NCBI GenBank assembly: GCA_037179385.1
Contig: CM074185.1
Location: 11,460,922 to 11,524,921, forward strand
Direction of reading: 5' to 3'
Length of the DNA: 64,000 nt
DNA from: Holothuria scabra
Lineage: Eukaryota > Echinodermata > Holothuroidea > Aspidochirotida > Holothuriidae
Below are positions 35,061 through 46,930 of the stretch, piece by piece. The notes under the pieces were generated by a model that saw nothing but the letters and a program-made list of their open reading frames with translations, was not told where the DNA came from and made no database searches. Positions within the stretch are counted from its first letter, which is position 1. Every line of letters begins with the position of its first letter. A program made the translations under genes and the position numbers.

Positions 35061-36739
35061 AGGTGTTCTGTTGCGACATTTTTTGACACTGGAATTTAAA
35101 AGTTGTTCTTCAAATATCGTTTTATGCCGAATTCACGGTTTCAACTGGGTTGTGAGATGATATCTGTAAAATGCTGTATCGAATCTTGCAATACACAAAA
35201 GTTTCTGTGGTCGTGCCAAGCCCACTTCAAAAGTAGTGTTAGGTCCTACGTGTCAGCAAAGAGTCATAAGTTTATTTGGCAAGTAGTAAACTTACCTAAG
35301 GAAAATCCATTGAAATTTTGTCAATAGCTTTTAGGTTTCTTCGGTTTTACCTTTTCAAATTTTGACTGTTGCTCATAAGTTTTTGCAATTTGTTGCTCAG
35401 AGTAAAATAATAATAAGGAGTGTTGCACAGTGTTGACATTTCTTTTGTTGCTAAAACTAGATTAATCATCTCTTCATTACTCATCGGACAGTTTACGGTT
35501 TGGCAATTGATAATGGTAATTTTCAAGAACATAGTACAAGCTTTCAAAATAGAACCCACGGGACCTGCTAATGTTACTGTCCTTGAAATCAAATTTGCTA
35601 AACCAAAATAAAATATTAGCCATAAATGGCACACTGTAAAAAATTTCTGTTCGTCAACAGCACAATTTCTGTAAAATATTACAGATTTTGCCCGTAACCC
35701 ATGTTGAACAGAAGAAAGTCTGTTGAAACGCACCTCGTACAATGCTCGATCTTTTCACTGGAAAAGTTCGCGGCAAAAACTGTTATGAAATGTGTATGTC
35801 GTACAAAGTAAAAATTAAAACAGGTAATTATTTATGATTTTCGACATAAGGCGTCATTCTGTGGGATTTAAAGTGTAAGATTTTGATTCCAGTATCCGAA
35901 AGTGTTCTTGCTCCCAGCATGCATATGCCATGCAGTAAACCTCTAACGTTACTCCGCTTTCTCACTCACCGTGCATCCTACATCTACCATTTCGCTGCAA
36001 TTGTAAAGGTACCGGAGTTTCGTTAGCATACATTGTGCTGCAGAAGTTCATGGTAGGTCAATTTAATGTTTTAACTACGTATCCCTCAAACTAATTTAAG
36101 TTTCAAAATGTTATTTCAAATGAAAAGTGCCGGCGGCCTACTGTAGATCCAGAGGAAATCCTAATGTTATCTTGAAGTAAGAGCCTAACGTGTCTTACTT
36201 AGGTTATTTGTGTGCACTGCTCATAATAGGTAGAATCGCCTCGCAAAACGCAGGGTTGTTGCTCAAAACCTTTGGGTAAGCATCCAAGCTGTCGCACCTT
36301 GTCCATAGTTTTAGCTATTTTTAAACATTAAACGAGATGAACATAACAAGTTTGTTAATTATTTTTCTTATCGATTATTGCACATGAATGGAGGGGGGTA
36401 ATTTACAATTACATGATCATGCAATAGGGTTATATGTATAGTAGCGTCATGAAAGTTTACGAATCTAATTCACTGTTCAGTTACGTCATCGTGTTTTAAG
36501 CGGATTTTTGATTGGCTTAGAGTCGTCGTGTGCGGTCCATTAGACCAATGAGATTTAGCGAAAACTAATCCGTGACTTTAGGCATATTTTTTTATTTGGT
36601 GCTGTTGCTCTTACAGGTGGAGTGATTAAGAAAGAATTAAGTAGGCCTATTTTGAACTCTTAATTAATTTGGTAATTTGTGTAGTTACTATAGGAATTTT
36701 AATGTGAAATTTGAGCATGAAGGTTGTGAATATATTCCC
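35061..36739. other. No confident gene; MITE end near 35630
   Basis: CACTGTAAAAAATTTCTGTT near 35631 and the CTGT-rich sequence after it match the ends of the 42.6-43.2 kb repeat. Open frames on both strands (for example minus 35347-35742) show no recognisable domain. Confidence 0.35.
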
Positions 36740-37048
36740 TTAAAGGCCCAGTTCTCTCACCCCAAACAGTATCAATTCCCCTAAACTTCTTCTTAAGTTA
36801 AGCCCCTGCCACCACAATTGTCTGAAATTCATCCTCATTCATATACAATCTCAGTTTATTGCTTCAAGGTGAGTAGAAAACTCAATTTATATAATTAAAA
36901 CACTCTCAATACCGTTCATGCTGTGTAATATAAGCTTTGGTACTCTGCATTGTTTGAATTAACTGTCAATCAAAGAGCTGAGCCAGTTGAGAATTTTGGT
37001 ACTCCCGTACCAAAATTGTAGTTTGGGGTGAGAGGTTTGGCCCTTTAA
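36740..37048. mobile_element. TTAA-flanked MITE, copy 2 (inverted)
   Basis: It is bounded by TTAAAGGCCCAGTTCTCTCA and GGTTTGGCCCTTTAA, and aligns in reverse with 17005-17305 through GAATTTCAGACAATTGTGG-, AATAAACTGAGATTGTAT- and AGCTTATATTACACAGCATG-type blocks. Confidence 0.7.
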
Positions 37049-37552
37049 GAGTCAGGAAATCTAGGCTATTAAAAGCTTTGCTAGGCCTATATTGCAGTTC
37101 CCCATGACCACAGGCATATGGGAGGGGGGAGGGGTAGCAAAAGGGCACATGCTTGTGCCCCCTAATTCAGATGAAAATGGTGGATTAGAACCTGTACACC
37201 TACTGCCTGTGTCAGTGTCAGTGGCTGAGCTAGGAGAGATCAAATGAAATTAGTTTGAGAATAAAGTTACAATATTCTACAGTAAGTAACAGAGGTTAAT
37301 GTAGAGTTCAGTAAATAAGTTGACCAGTTGAAGGTTGGTTTATGGTTTAAAGTCTTATGTGACACTAGATTTTTTTTTTTAATTTGTGACAACCAAGGAG
37401 GGTCTTCATCAGTTGCTGTTTTGCACTTAAGTCCATCTTTAAATAAACCTTGGTGTTTGTTGTTTAGGGGAGGTGCGGGAATGTTTTTCAAATTGTTAAT
37501 AAATTTGGGAAAGATTTAAATATGTAATTAAAATCACTTATTTACATCACAG

Positions 37553-37668
37553 GTTGCTTTAATGTCTTACTTGACCAGAGCCTGTCATTGAAGTTACAAA
37601 AGAACAAAACAAAAAATTGGAATTGGGACAGAAAACTAAGGAAAGTTGTTTCTGCATCTGAAACAAAG
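37553..37668 (+). CDS. Candidate internal exon, unknown gene
   Basis: AG at 37551-37552 and GTATGG at 37669 bound a 116-nt open segment encoding 38 basic residues ('KTKNWNWDRKLRKVVSASET'). It ends in phase 0, compatible with exons at 38725 and 39907. The protein is not recognised. Support is splice-site and frame consistency only. Confidence 0.35.
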
Positions 37669-38724
37669 GTATGGTATGTTCCTAAGTTTATTAATACCCT
37701 CTCGAATTTATGTATTGTTTTTAGTTTTAAGTGTTTTTATTGGTGTAGTTTTGCAACAACAAAGGGGTTGCTTGATTGAAATAAATGAAAATGGAAGAAA
37801 AGACTTAACTGAGACCTATAGATATACTTAACCAAATCCTGACTGATTCTTTTCAGCCAAACGTGGTTGTGCAAAATTTGATTAGTAATTCATACAGTTA
37901 ATTAGGGCTTGTTCAAACTTTCAGTCACCACAAAACCATGCTCAGACACATGCAAGCACTAGTAATTAAGAGATGTACGAAATAATTTCTTTGAAAGCTT
38001 GGGATTTAAATTTATTGGATGTAAGCTTTGAAAATAATGTGTGAAGATGAAAAACAAATTGGGTTTGGGAAAATGTTTTCTGATATATTAATTCAACATA
38101 GTTTAATCAATTCACTCAAAATTTGAAATTTTAGCATTAGAAAAATATGAACAGGTTTTTTCACCTTGAGGAAAATTATTCAAGACTGCAAGTTTAACAG
38201 AATTACAGAAGCAGGGATTCTACACAAAGCAAAAGAGAGAGGGGGGGGGGGGGGATTTATTTTTGCTAAATCCCAGTTTCAAATTGATGATGTCATAGGC
38301 TTAATTTACCAGTGAGTTCAGGGGGACAAAAACTTGGTTCCAGGCCCCTGTTAGGTGTAATTTGAAGGGTTTATAAGGCAATTTATATGTGCAACTTCAA
38401 GCATTGCTGCAAAAGTATCCTTCTTCAATAAGAAACCAAGATATTGACAATTTTTTTTATTTCTATGGAAACAAAAAGGGGTTACCCACCTTCCGGGAGG
38501 GGGAGGACAAGAACAAACCCCTTACCCCTCTCTGGCGTAAACACTAAGTTACACACCTTGCGTGTGGTGTGATGGTATTTTTAAATGTTTTATGTTTTTA
38601 ATGATATCCAACCAATTCATAGGGCAACATGGAATACCTTATCTGTGATCCAGTTCATACTTTCATTTTAAGAGTTATTCACCAAATACTTATTATAATG
38701 CTACTTTTTCTTTCTTTTTTTAAG

Positions 38725-38805
38725 TCAGCAGAACACTTGGCCAGTATAGAGGGGTCATTACATTTGGAAGATGGCACTGTGTCAGAGGAATTTCTCATCT
38801 TTTGA
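38725..38805 (+). CDS. Candidate alternative last exon, unknown gene
   Basis: A long pyrimidine tract and AAG precede an open 26-codon segment ('SAEHLASIEGSLHLEDGTVS') ending in TGA. It joins in phase to 37553-37668. If included it would terminate the protein before the exons at 39907 and 41024. Confidence 0.3.
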   Translation, partial: SAEHLASIEGSLHLEDGTVSEEFLIF

Positions 38806-39906
38806 AAACCTGAATATATTGCAGTAGTACCCTGATGATAATGGGAAGTTTCAAGACACTAATGCCAAGAACAAGGGTAGGTTAATGCAATTGAAAACAT
38901 GAAAAATTCTTACAACAGGATGTTTTGTTTCATACTTTTCATTCAACCCTTCCTCATTCTGGTACTTGTACATCTTTTGAAGTGATATTCTTTGTTACAG
39001 GTTTCAGATGGAGGTTTGGATCATCTGCAATAAGGTGCATTTTTGTGATTGGGGAAAAGATAATACTCATGAGGATTGCTATTTTTTCTGAAATCTTGAA
39101 CAAAATATAATTTTCTGCAGAGCCAAGTGAAGTGATGTCGTGACTGTGTATGTCACACACAAATTTCAAGCAAGGCAAATAACAGGGTTGTATAAATGAT
39201 GAAATTGATCAAATTTAATGGTAGCAGATGGAGGATATATCCCATTAGGAAGTTATACTTTTCGAAAAATTGTGAAGTAAATTTATAAAAGATCTCCCTT
39301 TGAACTAAGTTGAGGTCTAAGGTAACAATACAGGTTAAACTGGAAGTTTTTGCTAGGAACACTTGAATCTCATACTGCATTTGTTGGTGTTCATACATGA
39401 CAGGAAGAGCTGCTTCCTCCTGTATATGCTTTATTTCGAGTTATCAGAATGAGACGTTGAAATTATGAGAAGTTTTTTTTTTGCACACATGTAGAGTGAC
39501 AAAACATTCAAACCATAGACAGCATCCCATCCGAAAGCAATTGTGCATTTAGTCCTTTAGAACAAAAAGGACAAAACATCAAACCCTTTTGAATCTAACT
39601 GGAATTTCATCAATAATGAAGTAGCTCAATCCTTAATGTATACTATGGGATACTATGTATCAGCAGTGGTATGAGTAGTAAAATCTAAATCAGCAGCAAA
39701 ACAACGGCATTGCTAGATGGCATGAATTTTCAAAGAGAAGTTGTAAACGAGGTAAACACTGGTCGTTATCATAGCCATCTGTGGAGCTTCTAGGAGTTTA
39801 AACAGCAGTTCACTACTTTGAAACTCATTTAGTAGTATATTATGAATTAATACAATTTTTTTTCTTTTAACATGCATTAATGAATTTGTGTGTAATTCTT
39901 TTCCAG

Positions 39907-39971
39907 AAGGCATGCGAGTTCAACAAGCTGTTTTTGAAGAATGTGGAATACTTGTTTCCTTATTTACTAAG
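39907..39971 (+). CDS. Candidate internal exon, unknown gene
   Basis: A 65-nt segment between TTTTCCAG and GTAAAAG reads 'KACEFNKLFLKNVEYLFPYL' with no stop and leaves phase 2, matching the next candidate exon. It would follow 37553-37668 directly if 38725-38805 is skipped. Family unknown. Confidence 0.35.
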
Positions 39972-40061
39972 GTAAAAGTTACTTTTATCATTTGTGAAAA
40001 AATGACTGATACATTGTATTTATTTTCATTGACTTAACACTCACCCACTAACACTGCAAGC

Positions 40062-40263
40062 TAAACACCCTTAAAACACTTGGGATAAATTTAACCAGGA
40101 GCAGTGCTTTATTTACTCCGACACAATCGGGGTTTAGTTTCTTAGTTAAACAAACTCAGACCATAATTTGTGTAAGTTTAACCAGGATTTTCATTAAGAT
40201 TTAACCATGATTATGTTGAGTAATTCATTATTAAGTTTAACCCCAGTGTTTTAAGAGTGTTAT
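40062..40263. mobile_element. MITE with TA-type ends
   Basis: TAAACACCCTTAAAACACTT on the left mirrors AGTGTTTTAAGAGTGTTA on the right. Internal TTTAACCAGGA repeats are also inverted. It lies between two candidate exons. Confidence 0.65.
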
Positions 40264-41023
40264 ATAGCTTATGATAAGTTATACATGTGGAATATTCATG
40301 GCAGTCTTCTTTCCTTTTAGTTTAGAGGCTAGGCTGAAACTTAATTATGCTTCACCTTGTTCAAAGGATTACATGCTAAAACATTGTTGTCTTCTTATAG
40401 CACTATTCATCAGATCTTTCTTAGACCATCCAGATATTATATAATAGCTCTATGATCAGACATAGATTGAGACATTCAAGTTTGAGTCTACTGATTTTTA
40501 GTGTGGATAGTCTCAATCCATAGTGGGAGAAAAAACTTATACAGTTATGTATAACGTTTCCAACATGTTTGAGAAGTGTGTCATTATCACTGTGGCTATG
40601 GGGAGGGAGTGTTATAGCTGCCCCTCCTCCACACAAAATGTTTTATAAACCACTCGTGTAAAAGACGGCTATTTTCTGATCATATTCCACATGGCTTTTT
40701 ACCTGCATTCACCAGGTCATAATTTTATCCCTGCATCATGACTGTTGTGGTACCTCCCTGTAAGTTTTGGCAACTCTTTTTAATCTCTTGAAAGTTTGTG
40801 GGGATTAAACACATCAAAACATGAAGTAGTTTTCATGTGAAGGTGTACATTTGTTGGGGCATGCTATGATCTGTTTAAGTTCAAACTTGTTAGATGCAAT
40901 TCATATCATTACAGAACGTGAAGAAGTTACAATTGTCTGGCTTCCAGAATTTTGGCAGTCTTCTTCTTGTTACGTAGGATCACATACAAAATTACACTTT
41001 TTCTTTTGTTTTGTTTTCAACAG

Positions 41024-41129
41024 GTTATTTGCTAACAATAGAGGGACACAAACAGTGAAAGAAAGTGACAGTCTGGAGGAATGGAAAAAACTGGTGGTAA
41101 AGGTCAAGGACATTGAATGGGGTCTTTGA
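41024..41129 (+). CDS. Candidate terminal exon, unknown gene
   Basis: After TTTTCAACAG, 106 nt encode 'LFANNRGTQTVKESDSLEEW' then 'KKLVVKVKDIEWGL' and TGA at 41127-41129. The phase fits the 39907-39971 donor. The acidic then lysine-rich segment is not recognised. Confidence 0.35.
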
Positions 41130-42590
41130 ACTGTGAAATTTGGAATCTCAAAGCTTTACATTTTACCAGTAGCCAAAGAGTATTTCTGTGAAAATTCTTT
41201 CACGTGATTCTGTTTTATTACGTTTAAATTTACCATGTCAAGGTATTGTATCTGATGGTCTGGAAACTGTACATTCTCCTTTATCCACGGTGATGGTTGG
41301 ACTGATAATTCCATTACGTGTTTTTGATCTATTTTCAAATCATCTTTAAAGACTGTGATTTTGGAAATACACTGTGTTGCTGCTTTACTTTTCAGTCTTT
41401 ATAATGATCTTATAACAAGGACAGATAACAGTAGCCAAATGTTAATTATGATATTTTATTAGTATTTCATTTGATTATAGGTTATGAAAAGGCCATGAAG
41501 GTTTACATCTTATCATGTTTTGAATAATCACAAACTTTTAGTATGCTGGATCGATGTGTTGCGCCAAAACCTCATTAGGCCTGTTCCATGAGAAGTTACC
41601 CTAGGCATTGTCTTAAGAAGTGTGATTTTAGCAAACTTGTCTATTATGTCGTTCCAAACTCAGTAACCGAGCAAGCTCTGTGAAAATGGCTGGCCAGGAA
41701 CTTTGGCTAAATTGTGCCCATTAACTTCCCGCAACATGAAAGCAAAGGATAAACTAGACTTCAGAATGATCTTCAGTATCTCTGAGGTCATGTAATGTTA
41801 TTTTCCACTTATGTCACAGTTAAGATGTAGTAACGGCAAACATTACATCTGGTGAAGCGGGTAAGCTACTAACGTTATTATAATGAATTGCTACAAAAAA
41901 TTGATCTGTGCGAATAACATTTTGTTTTGAAAATTAAGTCAAATTTCATTTTAATATGCTAACCTGTAGTTGTTTGTGAATTGTTTACTACTTAGCATTT
42001 CTTTCTTTAGTAAGTTCACTAGAAATTAGAACCTTAGTTGTCTCTCCTACAGTCCTTAGTTTTGTCCACATGATTGTTGTGATTTTGAAAGTTATGCATG
42101 GTGTCAAATCATCTACTATGCACTTTTGAAAATTTTCATTTCATTTGCAGGAATCATAAAGGAAATGTAATGTCAATTATTTGCTTCAAAAATTTTCCAG
42201 TAATAAATCATGCTGTTGTAAGGATTCCAAATAAAAGACTTTTGTGTGTTTTGTTCTCGTTTAATGGAATTTTATTCATTATATGTAACTTTCCTACAGC
42301 TACTCATATAATAACTTGACTCATGGGCAGAATTATCTCGGTTTGTTGCAATATGCCTTTTATAAGATGCAAAAACACTACAGCAACACGTGCAAATAGC
42401 CTCTCTTATCCATATCACCAGCCAGAAAAGATTCATAGGACAGTAATTAATATATTCGGAGGAATGTTTCAGCTTGATAACATAGTCGGTTCTGTAGTAC
42501 AACTGCAGTGAAACGCAGTAGCTGTTGTAGTTGCGCAGAAAAGGCAGATTACTTTGATGAGTTTTTCACAGCAGATGGCAAGAAGTTGCA
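41130..42590. other. No gene recognised
   Basis: Only short frames without motifs are visible. The stretch ends at the start of the CTGT-rich tandem repeat. Confidence 0.35.
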
Positions 42591-43195
42591 GTGGATTGAC
42601 GGTAAAAAGAAAATCTGTTTGACTGCACACAGTTTCTGTCTACCGACAGTAGTTTGTGTTAGCAAATGATATGGACAGAATTGTTATGTAACAGAAAACG
42701 TCTGTTAAAAGTAACAAATTTTCTGTTCACCAACAGACTTTGTTCGAGTAACAAATGGACAGCCCATTTTCTGTGTCCCAACAGATATTGTGGTGTAAGC
42801 AGTACAGAGTAGCTCCGTTTGGTTACACAAAATTTCTGTCTGCCGACAGTACTTTGTGCTAGCAAGTGATGGACAGAACACGTTATGTTAAAGGAAAGTG
42901 CTATTAAAAGTAACAGAGATTTCCTGTTCACCAACAGATTTTGTGCTAGTAACCGATTGACAGTACATTTTCTGTTTTCCAACAGATATTGTGGTGTAAG
43001 CAGTACAGAGTAGCTCTGTTTGGTTACACACAATTTCTGTCTGCCGACAGTACTTGATGCTAGCAAGTGATGGACAGAACACGTTATGTTACAGAAAAGT
43101 TCTGTTAAAAGTAATAGAGATTTCCTGTTCACCTACAGATTTTGTGCTAGTAACCGATTGACAGTACATTTTCTGTTATCCAACAGAAATTTTTT
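42591..43195. repeat. Three-unit ~201-bp tandem repeat rich in CTGT/ACAG hairpins
   Basis: Units share TTTCTGTCTGCCGACAGTA, GCTAGCAAGTGATGGACAG, TCTGTTAAAAGTAA and CAACAGATATTGTGGTGTAA; for example TGGTGTAAGC starts at 42791 and 42992, a 201-bp period. Many segments are small palindromes of CTGTyNNCNACAG type. The array ends CAACAGAAATTTTTTACAGT, the same terminus as a MITE family present at 8437 and 35631, so it looks like an internally amplified MITE. Confidence 0.7.
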
Positions 43196-43815
43196 ACAGT
43201 GCATGCTCACATAGTTTCTATACATGTGCAGAACATACTATCCGTAGATTGCCGCTTCCGTACTTGTGAGTATAGGCGTAGCAAAATGGAGGTCTTCTAT
43301 GGTTTTGTGTGTGAAAGTTTGGATCGACTTGCTCAAGTAGTTAAAATCGACAGATTTTGCAAGAAAATTGAAATATTTTGGAAATAATACAAGGTACCGT
43401 CAAAACTACTGCAGGTATAACAGGACTCGATATTTTGTCTCATTCAGATTAATCTTTTGTTTAAAATATTACACAGTCGTAGTGAAATTATACAATTTAT
43501 CGCTTCATGGCAGCCATCTTGATGCGCATTTTTTGTCCCATGCGGTGGCGACAGCCTACGGTATAAAACGTGCGCGTTTCATGTTCTGTTCATGTATATA
43601 GGAAGTCCGTGGGTATGTCCTTCTCTAAACATCACGGCACTTGCAAATTGATCCCCTTTTATGCATGATTAAGTGCAAACGGAATATCTTGTAAGATGAT
43701 CAATTTATGACAGATTTTGATGGGAATTGCGACAATTTCTCGGTTTTTAATGTTTTTCACTCAAATACACAGCTTTTCATTTCCATGCCACACTTCCTTT
43801 ACGTGATGTGGCATC

Positions 43816-43905
43816 TCCCCAGTAAACATTCCTATATGGGACCCTGTATACGGGCCCCATATCTTGGCCCTTAAGGGGCCCATATAGGTTTGTTACCTGG
43901 GTCGA
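43816..43905. repeat. Palindromic GGCCCATATAGG element
   Basis: CCCAGTAAACATTCCTATAT opposite ATATAGGTTTGTTACCTGGG forms inverted termini around GGGCCCC-type cores. One arm recurs near 33750-33790. Probably a tiny MITE. Confidence 0.55.
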
Positions 43906-43917
43906 TACAACATAATA

Positions 43918-44969
43918 TCATGGTTCAGTCTCACTCGTAGACTGGCGTTTTAGTTTCTTATTCACTTTAGCGTAGTAAGGTTTCTCGTTTCCTTTATTTT
44001 CACTTTTCTTAGCATCCTTTCCATCTTCTGTACCGTCTTGTTTGAGCACTTCCGCATATAAAGGTAAAGACGGTAAGGACAATTCTTCTTGCTTTTCGTC
44101 GGTGCTCTCATCTGATACGAGGAATTCTGGCTTAGCGCAGCCGTCGTCCAGCTTTTCGTCGGTGTCTTTCACTTTTTTGTTTACTTTTGTGTGATTTGGT
44201 ATCTCCATTAGCTTTGTCTCCGACACTGTCTCTTCGGCGAGCTTTGCTACTGCACTGGCATGTTAATTGATACGGGAATGTCCATTAAAATTTTGACTGT
44301 TTTCTGTTACTTTGTGTTCTGTTGCACCTTTGTTCACTTCCTCATAGACCGGTTGCACATTAGTATCCTTATTTTCTATCTCATGATACACTGGTACAAA
44401 ATTTGCCTCGTCTTGCTGGTACAATTTTTTTGAATAATGTTCTTGATCATAGGTGGTTAAAACTTCATTCGACCTATTTCCCTCTGAAAGGAATGCAATC
44501 TGCCCCCTTTGGGAGGCACCATTCACAACAGGGGGACCCGTGACAGCATTTTGTTCTGAATCATTATAATACTGCATAATTAAATGATTACCTAATACGC
44601 CTCCTTCATTATTTTCTGATTTAAACCTTGGAGATTCAGATGCATGGTGGTTTTTACTTTTCTTTTTCCGAAGGATGGTCATAATTACAGCTGTCCCTAG
44701 AATTACCGCAATGACCAACGCCGATATTACGCTTACCACTGCGGTGACAATACCGCGACTGCCAGTCTCAACAACAGTCTTACCATTCCCGTCATTCAAG
44801 ATACGAGTCGTCGTACCTTCCTTTTCTTTGCTTACGAGTAGAACTGCAACCCCACTGCCATGCTTTCCTGTATCAACATTGACTAAGCACGTCACGCTTG
44901 TCCCGTTGTCTGAAGCTTGTAAATCAGAAACTCGAAGTAGTGATTTAACATCGTTTAATAAGTAACGAC
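43918..44969 (-). CDS. Ig-family receptor: Ig end, TM helix, ITIM-like tail
   Basis: The acceptor CTTTCCTCAG lies just upstream of 44969. The exon opens with the second half of an Ig domain ('LLRVSDLQASDNGTSVTC', the usual D-x-G-x-x-x-x-C pattern). A juxtamembrane stretch, the hydrophobic helix 'AVVSVISALVIAVILGTAVI' (about 44671-44748) and basic 'RKKK' then give a type I topology. The cytoplasmic tail has 'PVYHEI' and 'PVYEEV', then TAA at 44263-44265. The same frame continues open to 43918 and contains 'PLYAEV' and 'PYYAKV', so the tail probably once extended past the stop. 'LPLYAEVL' matches the ITIM consensus [ILVS]-x-Y-x-x-[LVI]. The family implies cell-surface recognition with phosphotyrosine signalling; the ligand is unknown. 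It joins the exon at 46906-47272 in phase. Confidence 0.75.
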
Positions 44970-45051
44970 CTGAGGAAAGAGGAAAAATGTCGGAAACAGC
45001 TGGATTAACCACTGCCAGTGTGATTAATAACTATTTTAAATGTTCTTAAAG

Positions 45052-45367
45052 CTAGACTCTAAAATCAAAAGGGTGAACTTTGTCACTCTCAAAAAGAGGG
45101 AAAAGTGTGAATCACTCCATTTGTGTTTTAATTCACTCATAGGATAGTGACATTTACTGCTAGAAAGAACAAAATCCACTCGAACTCTTGATGGAGTGCT
45201 CCTGTGAACACTCCTAAACACTCGTGCGCACTCGTAAAAAGTGAATTTTCATTATTTTGGAATGACTTTCGCTCTTCTTAGAGTGAATAACGCTCCTATG
45301 GAGTAAACCGACCCTTCCTCGTCTAATAGAGATTGACTGAATTCACTCTCCTGATTTTACAGTGTAG
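45052..45367. mobile_element. MITE in the receptor intron
   Basis: Imperfect inverted termini: CTAGACTCTAAAATCAAAAG / GGGTGAA on the left and TTCACTCTCCTGATTTTACA / GTGTAG on the right. The interior is rich in CACTC/GAGTG words. It lies in the intron between the two receptor exons. Confidence 0.6.
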
Positions 45368-45439
45368 TATAGTGTCAAAGATAAAGAAATACCTGAATGA
45401 AAACCCCACATATTTTTAAACGTAGTTAGTTACGGTATC

Positions 45440-45660
45440 CCTCCAGACATGTCCAATTGTGAACTGATTTGACTCTAGCCTCTCCAACAACTCTCTTAAA
45501 CTTATCCTTCTTGAGACAAAGTCCCAGTTATTGTTTCAGGGTGAATTTAAAGATCGTGATGTGTAATCAGAACACTCTCGGTACAGTACATGCTGAGTGA
45601 TATAATATGAACTACAGTATTTTGCATTTTATTTGACCCAATAATCAAAAGATGTAGCAT
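45440..45660. mobile_element. TTAA MITE, decayed copy 3
   Basis: GTTATTGTTTCAGGGTGA, AATCAGAACACTCTC and TACATGCTGAGTGATATAAT align with the interior of the element at 36740-37048 in the same orientation. The termini are not preserved. Confidence 0.5.
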
Positions 45661-45984
45661 CACTATGGAGCACATAAAGGGTATTCCTCAGTATTGTCAG
45701 TATTTTTAACCCACGCGTAAAACATGCAACATGTTTTCATACACATGCGTTAAAACAACACCTTAAAAATATGCATGATTAAGCTTTCGCCCTCAATAAG
45801 AAATACGAAACCCCTTCATTGTTTCCTCCATTTTATACCAAAATGATGAAAGGATAATTTTATATTTCCATTTTTGCCCATACCTCCCCCTTTTAACTTT
45901 CCTCAGGACGTCGGTCAGTAAATTTAGATGGAATTTTACGGCCCAGTATCCAACCAATTGGTTCACGTCGAGCCGGTCACGGCC

Positions 45985-46170
45985 CTTTTTCCAGTTGTAG
46001 TTAAGTGGCTTGTTTTCCCTACTCCATCGCTTATGCTGAGCACCAAGCGCAATGGCAGTAGGTTCTGTTTTTAAAGTATTCGGTATGACCCGGCCAGGAC
46101 TAGAACTCTTCAGTTGACCTTCCGACTGCAAATCTGATCGATGCTCTAACCACCTGACCATACGAGAACG
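45985..46170 (-). mobile_element. tRNA-derived SINE, family S1, copy 2
   Basis: The minus strand reads a tRNA-like head (GGTGGTTAGAGCATCGATC, TTTGCAGTCGGAAGGTC, then GTTCTAGTCCTGGCC as a degenerate B box), GGTCATACC, AGAACCTACTGCCATTG, GTAGGGAAAACAAGCCA and CTACAACTGG. Head and body match 20634-20810. It lies in the receptor intron in the sense orientation. Confidence 0.8.
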
Positions 46171-46630
46171 TCGGTAAGAAATAACGTTTAGGTCTCCCCC
46201 CCCCCCAACACACGTAGACAGCACACTGTTCCCGTAAGGAACTACCAACTTGATGTCGAAATTGTTTAACATTGTTAAATGTTAAACTATTATATTTTGT
46301 AAAGATAACTGCTTCTTTTATTCCAGTAACCTATTTTATCCTATACAGCCTTAACTCTATGCATATAACACACCGTCACCCTTTACTTGATTGGTGTTCA
46401 CCATTGACAGTTCGAGGAATAGTTCAGAGGAATAACGCCACTAACCAACATACGCTCGTGTAGATAAAATATGTGAGAAAGGGGAAGAATTAACCCAAGA
46501 CTAAATACAACACCGTCGTATAACAAGCAACTTCTTTTAAGATCACTTTTCTATGTTTTAGTTGTAATTCCTTGTTTAAATATTGCAAAGGCAGCTTTCC
46601 CCTTCCAACGTTTGTCGTGGATTTAACATT

Positions 46631-46930
46631 GCTACTCTATCATTGGTGATTGTCGTTTTTTATTGTGACACTGGATGACTTAACCTTGATCATGAAACCT
46701 GTGATGAAGTTTCCCCTAATGTATGCATTTTACTGATTTGATTAAGTTAGCTCGCCTGCAAAAAAGTTTAAGGTTGAATTTCTACTCTATCATTGGTGAT
46801 TGTCGTTTTTTATTGTGACACTGGATGACTTAACCTTGATCATGAAACCTGTGATGAAGTTTCCCCTAATGTATGCATTTTACTGATTTGATTAAGTTAG
46901 CTCACCTGCAAACAAGTTTAAGGTTGAATT
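46631..46930. repeat. 150-bp tandem duplication spanning a splice donor
   Basis: CTACTCTATCATTGGTGATT starts at 46632 and again at 46782, and the units run in parallel through GATTTGATTAAGTTAGCTC to AAGTTTAAGGTTGAATT. The right unit contains the receptor exon donor (minus-strand GTGAGC). The left unit has the duplicate as GCGAGC. Units otherwise differ by very few bases. Confidence 0.8.

Noticed and set aside
35347..35742. 131-codon minus-strand open frame
   Set aside because: It overlaps the end of a MITE-like repeat and has no recognisable motif.
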